This document shows positions 20,507 to 30,127 of a stretch of DNA of 64,000 nucleotides, one piece after another; within the stretch, counting starts at the first letter, position 1; the number at the start of each line of letters is the position of its first letter. Source of the stretch: Cotesia glomerata (Eukaryota > Arthropoda > Insecta > Hymenoptera > Braconidae); the NCBI RefSeq assembly GCF_020080835.1, contig NC_058159.1, forward strand, positions 15,625,101 through 15,689,100, written 5' to 3'. The translations under genes and the position numbers were made by a program. The notes under the pieces are model-generated. The model saw only the letters and a list, made by a program, of their open reading frames with translations. It did not search any database and was not told the origin of the DNA.

Positions 20507-22093
20507 TTAAGCACTTTGGTTGCTCCGAGTTTGAGCTTTTAACTCGCCGATTGTTATTTGCTGGTTGCGAGTTGGTTGTGTTGAGGATTGATCCTGGTAT
20601 GGTAGAGGATCCGTTTGGGCTTTGGATGCTGGATTCAAGCTCTGGGAAGTGTTGTTCAGAGATTGATTCTGATGATTTTGGAGAATAGACCTCGGGTACG
20701 AACTCTGGTAGGATGGATTGTGAGTAGGATAGGTGTTTTGAGGTCGATAGGTCGGATTCGGAGACCAGCGTGGAGGCAAATTGGGCATACTCGACATCGC
20801 CTCTGTTTGGCGAGCGCCCTGCCCGTTTAAAGAATCGGGAGGGGGGCTTTTGCGCTCTCCTCTAGGGCAGAAAGGGCAGTCACAGAAGACTGAGGGGTCG
20901 ATTTTATGACGACGCTTAGCTTCTTCAGAGTCTTCATCATCAGCATAATGGACCGTTTTACGGGTCGGGCCCAGAACTCCGGGATGATATCTGTTATTAA
21001 TTGGGGGCCTAGAATAGCTTCGCAAAGGATGGTTGTTATACTGGTATGAATATCTTGGCTCAGTTGCACCAAATGTGAAAGCGGACCCTTGGTGAGGTCC
21101 ACTGTGTCCTTCGATGAAGTCATAATACATTTCTTGGTCAGTTGGAGTAAAATATGAGTCGTGGGTTGGTGTTACTGCGAAAGATGAAGTGTCTTGATAG
21201 ACTAGGGTGCGCTGATGATCGCGGTAATTTCCACGATCATCGTACTCCCGGGAAGGTCTGGGCATTTGAGGATAATGCCGATTACCTTCCAATCCTGGGG
21301 GGCCTGGACGCCTGTAGTACTCTAGCGCGGGTGGAAAAGCTTCTCCGACGACTGGAGCATCTTCGTCGACCGTCCGCCGGCGATTGGGCTTACGGTGCGC
21401 GTCGCTCTCGATTGCGGCATACATTCTGTCGAGAGTCTCAGCTTTCCTGATTTTGCACAGACATCGAAGATAATCTGGCAAGTACTCGTAAAGAGTAGTA
21501 GCCGCAGTTTTTTCAAAAGTTCTTTTAACGACTTCTCTATCATCCTCTGGGGCATTCAACTCGATATATCTGATCATATCACTCAAACGGAAATAAAAAT
21601 CTTCGATGTTTTCGGATTCTTTAGGGACGGCAGATGCTAACTTTTTCTGCCAATTGATGTATGGGTCCCCTCGTTTGAGTTTTTTCGCTAGAGTCAAGAG
21701 AATATCTTCGACTGAAGTGAGCTCGACGTGCTCGACCAGTCGTTTGGCTCGACCATACAATTTCTGAGCTACTCTACGGGCAAAGTGATCTTGTCTTTCG
21801 ACGGGAATGCTTGGGAGCCAGTTACGTACAATTCCTTCGAAAAGTTCAAATTTTGCCAAAGCATCACTGCCTTCTCCGTTGAAATACGGGAGGGCATCAA
21901 ATAGTTCTTTAGCAAGAGCTTGATGGTGTTGCGGGACATCTTCGTCCACCGCAGATCTATCCAAGCGGAAAGTCCTTCGATTGTTAGCCATTTCTTCAAT
22001 GAAACGGGTACCACAAGGGAAAAAGTCGGAGGCCCGACCGTGGCCTTCTATTAAGGGGTCCACCGTAGAAGGTTTAGAGAGAGAAGGAGACAA
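20507..22093 (-). CDS. gag: G1 Gag
   Basis: 528 codons. Residues about 55-235 are helical and capsid-like, with NWQKKLASAVPKE and YLPDYLRCL; E2 keeps LPDYLKCL in the same context, which ties both Gags together. The C-terminal half is rich in Pro, Tyr, Asn and Gln. It lacks a CCHC zinc knuckle but has FCDCPFCPRGE (Cys 404, 406, 409), and E2 keeps NCPGCPRK at the matching place. Met 35 is an alternative start. It would package genomic RNA and build the particle. Pol follows in the -1 frame. Confidence 0.9.
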   Translation of the reverse strand: MSPSLSKPSTVDPLIEGHGRASDFFPCGTRFIEEMANNRRTFRLDRSAVDEDVPQHHQALAKELFDALPYFNGEGSDALAKFELFEGIVRNWLPSIPVERQDHFARRVAQKLYGRAKRLVEHVELTSVEDILLTLAKKLKRGDPYINWQKKLASAVPKESENIEDFYFRLSDMIRYIELNAPEDDREVVKRTFEKTAATTLYEYLPDYLRCLCKIRKAETLDRMYAAIESDAHRKPNRRRTVDEDAPVVGEAFPPALEYYRRPGPPGLEGNRHYPQMPRPSREYDDRGNYRDHQRTLVYQDTSSFAVTPTHDSYFTPTDQEMYYDFIEGHSGPHQGSAFTFGATEPRYSYQYNNHPLRSYSRPPINNRYHPGVLGPTRKTVHYADDEDSEEAKRRHKIDPSVFCDCPFCPRGERKSPPPDSLNGQGARQTEAMSSMPNLPPRWSPNPTYRPQNTYPTHNPSYQSSYPRSILQNHQNQSLNNTSQSLNPASKAQTDPLPYQDQSSTQPTRNQQITIGELKAQTRSNQSA

Positions 22094-22527
22094 AGATGAT
22101 TTACGAATTGAATTTATTTATGTAACTTTGTTGATCTCTTTTTGAAAAAAAAATTTTAAACACACAAAAAAAAATTTTTTTTTTTTTTTTGAAAAGGAAA
22201 AGGAAATAAAGAAATTTCTCTCTTTCTCTTTTTGTTTCTTTTGAAATTGCTTAGATAAACTATTAGTAATCAGATATTTAATGCTTATACGAAAGTGTTA
22301 GATTTAAAGATTGAAAAACACTGAGTATTAAAGAAATTTGATACTCTACGTAACATTGAAGCATCAGCTTAATTTGCATAAAGAAGGACAATTATCTTCA
22401 CAAGTTATTTTAAGGTTATTCTGACTTGCAATACTGTGAAAAACAAACAAAAAACAAAAGAGGAAAAAAAAAAATAGTTTTTGACTTATTGAGGAGTATG
22501 GACGTTCTTAGATATTTTATGGACGTT
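22094..22527. other. G1 spacer between pre-gag ORF and gag
   Basis: AT-rich with A/T runs (for example 22146-22190). No gene is seen; it may act as leader or packaging sequence. Confidence 0.5.
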
Positions 22528-22881
22528 TTAGATTGTCGCCTTTGTTATTCTCTCTTTTAACCATTCTCTAGGATTGCCCTCGTAACGAACCCAAGCCCAA
22601 CTCAAAGGCGAAGAACCCGGATCACAAGGAATTAATTTGAAAACGGGCTCAGCAGTTTTCTCTCTAGAAGTTTTCAGAAGACGCTCGTAAAGACCAGCGG
22701 GAGCTACCTCGTTGAAAATGACCCTAGGTCCTGGTTTAGGGACTACCGCTGGAGTCTCGGGCGCGTCTTTTAACCAATACTCTGATTCTATTAGAGGGCG
22801 ATGGTATACTTTTCCATTTACAAGGTCTTCATAAACTTTTTCTATTTGGTAATGACGGCCAGCACGCCTGGTTTTACCCAT
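22528..22881 (-). CDS. G1 pre-gag accessory ORF (unknown function), conserved in E2
   Basis: A 117-codon ORF upstream of gag. It contains VYHRPLIESEYWLKD and GPRVIFNEVAPAGLYERLL; the decayed E2 element has, in the same place upstream of its gag, VYHP, RLIHSRYWED and KPVIVNNTLLPFNFYRLL. Conservation between two clearly diverged elements argues that it is a real gene of this lineage. The product is basic at the start (GKTRRAGRHY), Pro-rich in the middle, soluble, with no signal peptide or membrane segment. It overlaps the preceding ORF by 40 bases in another frame. I do not recognise the family. Confidence 0.65.
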   Translation of the reverse strand: MGKTRRAGRHYQIEKVYEDLVNGKVYHRPLIESEYWLKDAPETPAVVPKPGPRVIFNEVAPAGLYERLLKTSREKTAEPVFKLIPCDPGSSPLSWAWVRYEGNPREWLKERITKATI

Positions 22882-23078
22882 AAACCTTCAGAATAAAATT
22901 CTTGGGACGATGCTTCAGCACCTGAACCAAGAGTTTCACTCCCAAGTTGGATAGATAGACCTAGAGCGATCTGGACTACAGTATCCAAGTCGAAAACCAA
23001 ACCTTGAAATGAGGTATACACATTCCTCTGGTTAGAGGGCGCGTATTTGCGAATTTCATCAAACAAAAAAAAATTCAA
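22842..23078 (-). CDS. G1 leader ORF upstream of the pre-gag ORF
   Basis: A 78-codon ORF with an ordinary amino-acid composition (NVYTSFQGLVFDLDTV, ending LAVITK). It overlaps the next ORF by 40 bases. The overlap may mean that both are parts of one protein joined by a frameshift, or an exon boundary, or just leader sequence. I could not find an E2 counterpart by eye. No known family. Confidence 0.4.
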   Translation of the reverse strand: MNFFLFDEIRKYAPSNQRNVYTSFQGLVFDLDTVVQIALGLSIQLGSETLGSGAEASSQEFYSEGLWVKPGVLAVITK

Positions 23079-23806
23079 AAAGAAAAAAAAATTTTCAAAA
23101 TCGGTTGATATTACACCTACAGTATTTATCCGACAACCGGCTGATTGTTTGCGAAGATTTAAGAAAAAAAAAAATTATATATAATTTGAAAATATGTAAA
23201 TGTATAATTTGGAATTTAATTTTGTAAAATTCTAGTTTTGGGAGTGCAATCGCACCTTCCTCTCAAAACTTTTAGTGCTATAGCACCAAAAAGTCTGGAA
23301 AAAAAAAGAAAGTGCAATCGCACCTATCTTTTATAAGGCGTTATTAGAACCTGGGTCAAGCTTGACAGAGAAAGTAAGTTTCTTAGAGTACAGAGAATTT
23401 GCTGACTGGTACTCTGCGCCACGTGTAGTTGGCTTTCAATGTCGCGTTACCTGATACGCCTTGAATTGTTAACTCAACAACAAAAAGATATTAATAGAGC
23501 AAAGCGATAAATCCTGTGGGTAACGCCCGAGAAAAAACGTAGTTAATAAGAATATTGCGAGTAACTGCAAAGAAAAATTTTGTTTAATTTGTAGTTATAA
23601 AAAAAAATTTTTTCGATGATGATTTAATGATTTCGGAAAATTATAAAAAAAAAAAAAAAAAAAATAGGTTAAAATTTATCCCCTTTTTTTTTTGAATTTA
23701 CTAAACAAGATGAAGGGGAAAATTTTGACTTTAAATTTAAATACTGATAATTATAATACACTCAATTTGACAATGATGGAACCGATTAAGGAATTTCGTG
23801 TCCGAA
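23079..23806. other. G1 5' leader
   Basis: Untranslated leader between the primer binding site and the first ORF, with long A/T runs (for example 23641-23664). It holds GTGCAATCGCACC words twice (about 23245 and 23311, one of them GTGCTATAGCACC-flanked), short palindromes that could fold as stem-loops. Confidence 0.55.
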
Positions 23807-23824
23807 ATCCCACCGCTGCCACCA
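23807..23824 (-). promoter_or_regulatory. G1 primer binding site, tRNA-Leu type
   Basis: Ten bases inside the 5' LTR the minus strand reads TGGTGGCAGCGGTGGGAT. The complement ends in CCACCGCTGCCACCA, the acceptor end plus CCA of a eukaryotic tRNA-Leu(AAG), as I recall that tRNA. It would prime minus-strand DNA synthesis. E2 has the same site with two changes at 57950. Confidence 0.8.
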
Positions 23825-23834
23825 GTGTTCTTTA

Positions 23835-24841
23835 TGTTATGTCCGAGTGTTTTTAGAATGCGGTAGCGTAAAACGGGGAGGATGGACTAACAATGTAAAG
23901 AATACAATTTTTATAGATTTTGATTGTGGGAAGTTTCCGGATTGAAAAACCACGCCTCAGAAGAGATTGAGTGTACGAATTTGATCTAATCGCTAAGCGA
24001 ATCCAAATATAGATAATAGAGCTTATACTTACTGTTAATGCACCTTCAAATCCTACCTCCCTGGGCGGCTGCTAGCACCTCAGGTCGGGACTCGAACTTA
24101 ATCTTACGGGTAGGTTTACGTTGATTCTTAATTTAAATAATGACTCGAATATGTATAATTTATTAGTGTTCTTGTTTGTCACATTTTATTCCAAAATATC
24201 AACAGCAATACACAGAGCAACTTATATTATTTTCACTTATGAACAATAGCAGAATTTACTTTTATAATTACGGTTAACGTCCAATTTGTTTCCTTGAGGA
24301 AACAACGCGCAACTCACCAAAAAAAAAATATATAACTTTATCCTAACGTACCGAACGCACTAAAGCTTTGGCGCTAGAAACAAATTTCTAAGAATGGATT
24401 TTATTGAATTATTATTGATTATAAATAATTCTGATTTGACCGCTGAATGCACTAAAGATTACACGGTAAATCGTGGCTATTTTTACTTACAGTATTATAA
24501 TAAAATCTAAGGTAACGCTATGTCAAACCGAAGCTAAATGCACCAAAGATTTAGGCGGCCGAATAGGTATACCTGGGGCGGATCGACTCAGTTAAGTGCA
24601 ACTAAATGCAACGTAAATTAACTGAAAGAAGAACGAGGAGCCGCCTTGTGCAGGCGTTTTTAAAGACTCTTGTTGCTGATGCGGCAAGAATCCCCATCGG
24701 TTAATCTGTCCGATGGTTTCAACTGCGGTTCTCGCGCATTATATTAACTATTATAATGAATTTGTATGTGTGGACTTTAGGCTTACATGCCATAAGAATA
24801 AAAAAAAATAAATTTAATAAATATACGGGGCGGACATAACA
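23835..24841 (-). repeat. G1 5' LTR
   Basis: 1007 bp, the 5' LTR for the minus-strand element; the primer binding site lies just inside it. It would hold the promoter. I did not find a single convincing TATA box among its many AT-rich words. Confidence 0.96.
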
Positions 24842-24845
24842 CTAA
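24842..24845 (+). other. Target-site duplication CTAA, right copy
   Basis: This CTAA follows the last base of the right LTR. The LINE B frame continues from it as a Leu codon followed by an Asn codon. Confidence 0.92.
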
Positions 24846-26377
24846 ATGTCGTTCTGCGTAACTTGTGTCGTGTTACCACTAGTGCAGTTGGACCGGACGG
24901 CTTCTTGATTAGGCATTACAAGCTTCTCCTACCTTACAGTCTGGAACCGATTGTTAATATGATTAATGCCTCGTTAACGTCCTCGCAGTTTCCAAACCAG
25001 TGAAAAGATTCATGGGTCACACCAATTCCAAAAGTATGTTCTCCTCAGCAATACAGTGATTATAGGCCTATTTCAATTCTTTGTCCATTGTCTAAGGTTC
25101 TAGAGCGATGCGTATATGATCAGCTAATTTACATTTCATCAAACAATTTATTAGATCCATATCAAACTGGCTTCAGGGAAGGCATGAATACTCAGACAGC
25201 TTTGCTTCGTTTATGTGATGATGTACGTGCAGGTATTGATGAACATTTAGTTACTATTGCAGTGTTCTTTGACTTTACTAAGGCATTCGATTGTGTTGAT
25301 CACCATCTACTACTGGAAAAACTCAAAAGACTGAATTTATCAGCTGGTGTTTTACAATGGTTCAGTTCATACCTAAGTGGAAGGAGACAAGCGGTTAAAT
25401 TAGATGATGCTCTGTCATCATGGAAAAATGTAAAGTGTGGTGTCCCACAGGGTAGTGTACTTGACCTGTTGCTTTATGCAATATTTGTCACTGATCTTGG
25501 TGACCTCATTGTCTGTAAACACCTCTTTTATGCAGATGATTTGGTGATTTACTGTTCTTGTAAATTAAATGACATAGACCGAACGATTGAGAACTTAAAT
25601 GCTACAATTTTGGTGGTTGAGGCTTGGTGTCGTAATAATTTGCTTAGGCTAAATGTTACTAAGACGAAAGTTATCATCTTTGGTAGCCCGCAACATGTTA
25701 AGAATTCTCTGTGTATAAATGCGCCAAGGGTGTCAATGAATGGTATGGTGGTTGAATACATTGAGTGTGTTAAATATCTTGGACTATTTTTGGACAGTAC
25801 GTTGTCATGGCATGCTCAAATGTTATCTGTTAGCCAGCAGGCAATGAGTTGTCTTGCTCGATTGAAAATGAATAGTAGAATATTGAACACTGCTATGCGT
25901 AGGAGACTAGTTGCTGCATTGATCTTGCCAATATTCGATTATGGTTGTGCTGTTCTGACGAACATATCTGGTGGCCTCCAACAGAGGCTACAGAGAAGGT
26001 TTAATGCCTGCATAAGGTTTATTTACGGTGTTCCATGATTTGACCACATTACACCTTACAGACGCCAGCTTGGTTGGTTGACACTACGAAAAAGACGCGA
26101 ATTTTTAATAGATTGTATAATTTATAAGATGTTGCATTTTCATTACAATAATTTGTTACGTGATTGCTTTCGTATTTTGCTTTCTGTCAGAGATCGTGCA
26201 GAGCGTAGAAATGATGTATTTTACCAACCAAATTGTCGTACAGTTACCTTTGAGCGTTCGTTCTTGTTAACGGCTATAAGATCTTGGAATCAGCTCCCGT
26301 CTGATCTTGTTGCATTATGCACTTTTGCTGAATTTAGAGTAGCGTGTTTTAATTGGCATTATAATAGAAAGCTTTAA
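24846..26377 (+). pseudogene. LINE B ORF2, C-terminal part (reverse transcriptase), two stops
   Basis: Same frame as the upstream half. It shows TSAVGPDGF, then TGA at 25001-25003, DYRPISIL, FFDFTKAFDCV, GVPQGSVLDLLL and the catalytic YADDLVIY. A second TGA lies at 26036-26038, probably a decayed Arg codon, and the frame then continues to 26377 with AIRSWNQLPSDL, which parallels the LINE A C-terminus. With the TAA at 9026 this makes three stops in ORF2, so the copy was dead or dying independently of the G1 insertion. Confidence 0.88.
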
Positions 26378-26598
26378 AACTGTGTAAACAATGTTGTGAA
26401 GAATCAAAGACAATAAGAATTATAACTTTATTATAACATTATTAATTATCATGTTATGGTATCTTATTATTTATCATACTATGCTACCTGTAAATAATTT
26501 ACTTTATTAATTTTGTATGTACTCATTATGTACTTGAATAAGATGGTCCTTAGGGAGCACTAGCTCTAGGATCAAAATTTAATAAATAAAATAAATGA
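24846..26598 (+). mobile_element. LINE B, 3' portion
   Basis: Continuation of LINE B after the G1 insertion, including the rest of ORF2 and a 3' UTR that ends AAATTTAATAAATAAAATAAATG. The words TTAGGGAGCACTAGCTCTAGGATC near 26552 match the 3' end of LINE A. Confidence 0.9.
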
Positions 26599-26616
26599 AA
26601 AATATCCTAATATATC

Positions 26617-26672
<56 letters not shown>

Positions 26673-26782
26673 GATGCTTTTTTTTTCAACTATTTTTTTT
26701 TGGTCTTATCGTGAAATTTTGTTGCAAGTACCAAAGAAAAATACCTCGGAAGTTTGGGCCCTTAATATTTATATTAATATTA
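26599..26782. repeat. AT microsatellite with palindromic flanks
   Basis: An (TA)n run at 26620-26669 is flanked by atcctaatatat and atatattaggat, so the whole block can fold back. It lies at the end of LINE B. The rest up to 26782 is T-rich and has no gene. Confidence 0.85.
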
Positions 26783-27382
26783 AGGCTGCGACAGCTGACC
26801 AGTTATCTTCTTTTTTTATCATGCAGGTTACCAAACTCTCAGAGGAGAGCGTGGTGTCAATAGTTTCTTCAGTGCTGCTTTACCAGTCTTTCCACCGATC
26901 ACACTCAAAGAACGTGTGCTCGACGTTGTCAATTTTGTGCGGGCAGTATTTGCACGTTAGTCTGCTGTGCAGACCCATCTTGAAAAGATAGGCATTGAAC
27001 TGCCCATGTCCCGTCAATAGCTGGGTCAGGAAGAAGTCCGTTTCTCCGTGGTTTTGAGACCGTGCGGTAGGCATAGGTGACTCTGAGTGCTCCCCGTCGT
27101 TGCACTGCTGCTATCTTGCGCCGGTAGGTCTTCTGTTTAAGCATATCTGCCCATATCTCCGCTCCGTAGAGTAATATTGAGTAGACTCCTTCTAGAAGCA
27201 TCCTCCTTTTTCTGGTTCGTGATTCCACTGTGTTGGTCATGATTCTCGACAGGTTTGATACTGTCTTGTTAGCTTTTGTGCAAGCGTTTTCAAGGTGTTC
27301 TCGGGAAGATAGCTTTTCGTCGATCACTACCCCTAAATAACGCAGTGCCCTTGTAGATGTCAGTGTTGCCCTACCCATGTCG
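26783..27382 (-). pseudogene. R1-A family LINE fragment (3' end of ORF2, internal deletion)
   Basis: The right half reads LTSTRALRYLGVVIDEKL and AQRRGALRV-like residues of the region after the RT; the left half reads GETDFFLTQLLTGHGQFNAYLF and CKYCPHKIDNVEHTFFEC, a CCHC motif. The ~80 codons that lie between them in the full copy are missing and the frame changes, so there is an internal deletion. Closest relative in the window is the copy at 46535-51394. Confidence 0.85.
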
Positions 27383-27393
27383 ATGTGAAAGAT

Positions 27394-27493
27394 AGTGAAA
27401 GATAGTGAAAAAAAATTCAATGAGAGCAAAGACAGACTTTGAAAAAAAAGACAGTCTTTGCTCTCATTCAACTTTCTTTCACTATTTTTCACT
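27394..27493. repeat. Near-perfect 40-bp inverted repeat (hairpin)
   Basis: Arms 27394-27433 and 27454-27493 are complementary with a few mismatches; a 20-bp loop separates them. The arms begin AGTGAAA and contain AATGAGAGCAAAGAC. It lies right at the truncated end of the R1-A fragment. Confidence 0.85.
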
Positions 27494-27756
27494 CAATTAA
27501 CATCTTCATAAGTCAAACAGATACCACAGAAACTTCCAGATTTACTAGCATTCAAGTATGATGGATTTCCATCGAACTAACGGGATAAGGGAATAAAACT
27601 CTCGAATAGAAGGGAAGATGGACCGTACAGCTGTTGACTTGAATTAGATTCATCAGTCACTTGTGACCGTAGGCTTATAAATATTCTAATTATATATACA
27701 ATGGGTCACTGATAATAACTCTAAAAACGAGGAAAAATATTTTTTTTTCAAGTGGT
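27494..27756. other. Non-coding stretch
   Basis: Mixed AT-rich sequence with no gene or repeat that I can name. Confidence 0.5.
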
Positions 27757-28385
27757 TTTCTTGGAATAACTTTTCAACGGCTTTATTGATCAAATCCAAA
27801 CACTAATTTGCCTTTAAGCTTGAAAAACCACGTCGATCGCCGCTAATCCGGTCAAAATCGATTGATTCGTTCGAAAGTTATCGTGAACGAAAGAAAACTG
27901 AGAAAAGGGTTTTTTTCTTATAACTTCGACATTTCTTGTCGGATTTTTTTTGATGAAATATAATAATTTTTAGAGCACAAAAACTGTGTCCATCGCCGCC
28001 AAGAACGTAAAAATCAGTTGATTAGTTCGAGAGATATCCTCAACAAAATAGTTGGAAAGAAGTCGTTTTTCAACATAACTCCATTTTTTGGAATAACTTT
28101 CGAACGGCTGTACCGATCTATTACAAAAACTCATCAGCTCTTATCATGAAAAAACCACGTTGATTACCGCCAGTCCGGTAGAAATCGGTTCATTCGTTCG
28201 TGAGTTATCGTTGACGAAAGAAAACCAAAAAAAGTGATTTTTCGGAATTACTCCGAAATTTCTGGTTTGATCAATTTAAACTTACAGATTCTTCATGAGG
28301 CTTAAAAATTGCGTCGCATGCTGCCAACCGCGTAAAAATCGGTTCATTTATTCAAAACTTATTGCGGTTTGAAAATTCAAAAAAA
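27757..28385. repeat. Four degenerate tandem units of about 155-170 bp
   Basis: Units start near 27762, 27918, 28088 and 28243. Each has a GGAATAACTTTCGAACGG-like start, then a CCACGTCGAT-like block, then an AATCGGTTCATTCGTTCG-like block and a GTTATCGTGAACGAAAG-like block. A single copy of the same unit is at about 56795-56945. The units belong to the dispersed repeat family that also carries the TG microsatellites. Confidence 0.75.
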
Positions 28386-28544
28386 TTTGTTTTATCAAAC
28401 TCCTATCAGACTTTTAAGCTCGAAGAGCTCAAAAGCATAGAAAAGCTCAGAGAGCTTAAAATAACACATAAATTGTATTTTTGAGCTTGAAGTGCTCAAA
28501 AACATCATTAGCGTAACTTTAAGAACCTAGGTATGAAATGAACG
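28386..28544. repeat. Dispersed repeat with GAGCT motifs
   Basis: Several short words of the type GAGCTTGAAGAGCTCAAAA. The same block, in the same order, is found at 33722-33880 and 56955-57090. Confidence 0.75.
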
Positions 28545-28856
28545 AGAAGTTGCACGGATGGCCTTCAGGATCTACCGTTTTTATAATGTTTTTTTTTACT
28601 ATTTATGTATTATTTGCGGTTTTATTAGATGATATCTGAAGAGATACCATACATTACGATAATTAGCAATTAGAGTCAAAATTTGAATTTCTAGGTTTAA
28701 TTGTTTTTATAACTTTTACAAGGTTTTTTTTTATTTTTTTCGGGGTTTAAATATTTTATCAGAATAAGTCTCAATTGAGCAAAAAATCAGTTCTATTGTA
28801 AGAGATTCATCTATATTTGGCATAACGCAATAATACTTTTGAGCACCTGTGATAGA

Positions 28857-29474
28857 TTAAGCTTTAGAATAACGTATATTTAAAGTCTCTGTTGCTTTTT
28901 CACAATCTGCAGTAGTTAAATATCTTATTCTGATTTTTGGCAAGTTATTTGGTGGCACAGTCCATTGATACGATTCTTGGGGGTTTGATATTTGTTTATC
29001 AAATGGTAGTTGCAGACTAGCTCTTGCTGCAGTTTGTTTTAATGTTCCTCTCACACCGTCACAAGGTCCTTTGCCATAGTAACTGGCAAAGAAATGCCAT
29101 TCAGCATTTAATCTGAAATCTTCTTTGTGATAATATAAACTAACAAAGTTTTTGTAGTTTTCAAATTGTTGCGGAGCTCCATCGGAAAATTGGTAGATCT
29201 TTTTAGCAGTATCGGACAAGGACTTTATAAAATTAGTTACGATTTTGAAAAAGACGTTAACTGCTGTCGAGTCATGTATGTTACAGTCCGGTATGATCAC
29301 TAAACTGTGCAATAATTCGTTATTTTTCTTAAAATAAATAACCACTGAAAATATTGTCGACTGATCATCATTCCAGTGAAATCCTGGTATTGCATTTTGG
29401 ATAACAAATTCGTCGTTCTCGGCATAATCACAAACTACAAGAAATTCATCGGTTTCAAAAGACTCTTTGAGACA
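28857..29474 (-). pseudogene. Transposon-borne protein fragment (unassigned family)
   Basis: An open frame runs from just after a stop near 29475 to 28857 (about 205 codons) without a clear initiating ATG. It shows VVCDYAENDEF, NAIPGFHWNDDQSTI, QFSDGAPQQFENYKNF, AEWHFFASYYGKGPCDGVRG and TAARASLQLP. I have seen this pattern (FSDG, then Asn/Lys, then AEWHFFA with GKGxCDG) in many repeat-derived arthropod proteins, but I cannot assign a transposase superfamily. It is probably a C-terminal part; the N-terminal half is missing. Confidence 0.6.
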
Positions 29475-30096
29475 TTACATGAATATTGCTTGCGATTTTG
29501 CAATAAAAGCATAAGGCAAAAGTTCTGTTATTTATTAACAAAATTTATTGATGAATTATGATGAAACTACCGTTTCATTTTGACTCCGTTGGAATATCGC
29601 TTTCAAATATCGTCGATTCGTTAACCCACTTTTTCGTCTTTCTTAAATCATATATCTGAGTTTTTTGAAAATTTTTTCCCGAAATTTTTGTGCTAAAAAA
29701 AAAAACTAGTGTATTCCTCTAGTGTGCCAAAAAAAAAATTGAATAAAAAACAAATTTTTATTGCTATAAACTAGAAAAAAATAATTAATTCATATAATTT
29801 GCACATTAGGATCTATCAGTTATAACCTTATTAACTAATAAGAATAGATATTATTTTTGACATTAAAATTCCGGTAAAAAATCGCCAATAATACATGAAA
29901 AGTGAAAAAAAAAATTAATTGCAAAATTAAAAAAAAATTAAAACCCTCTATTTTCCCTTTCCTTTCGGAAAGCTAAGTTCAAAATTCGTGCCTTGAAAAG
30001 TTATATTTTTAAAAATTAAAAAAAAAAATCGATGGTCACAAACAATCTTGAAATCACTGTTTTAAGTTTAAAATAAAAAAAAATAAAAAATTAGAG
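29475..30096. other. AT-rich filler of the DNA-transposon remnant
   Basis: Many A and T runs, with no gene on either strand that I can support. Confidence 0.6.
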
Positions 30097-30127
30097 AAAC
30101 GGTAGACCCTGAAGCCCATTCGTGCAA

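Larger units (their letters stand above)
10095..24841 (-). mobile_element. G1: 14.7-kb errantivirus-like Ty3/gypsy element with gag, pol, env and extra ORFs
   Basis: Two nearly identical ~1-kb LTRs bound an internal region read on the minus strand: primer binding site, pre-gag ORFs, gag, pol, env, a 1.9-kb tail, 3' LTR. A 4-bp CTAA duplication flanks it. The LTRs end in an 11-bp perfect inverted repeat (TGTTATGTCCG). The three main ORFs are intact, and the LTRs differ by one A in a homopolymer, so insertion is very recent and the element may still be expressed. At 14.7 kb it is longer than the usual 7-8 kb of insect errantiviruses; the extra length lies in pol (a 450-residue insert plus an extra module), the pre-gag region and the env-to-LTR tail. 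Env suggests infectious or enveloped ancestry. Confidence 0.95.

Noticed and set aside
20490..20520. Slippery heptamer for gag-pol frameshift
   Set aside because: Pol is in the -1 frame, but no X-XXY-YYZ motif is visible just before the gag stop.
23800..23830. tRNA-like sequence CCACCGCTGCCACCA
   Set aside because: Only the acceptor end is present, next to an LTR: it is a primer binding site, not a tRNA gene.
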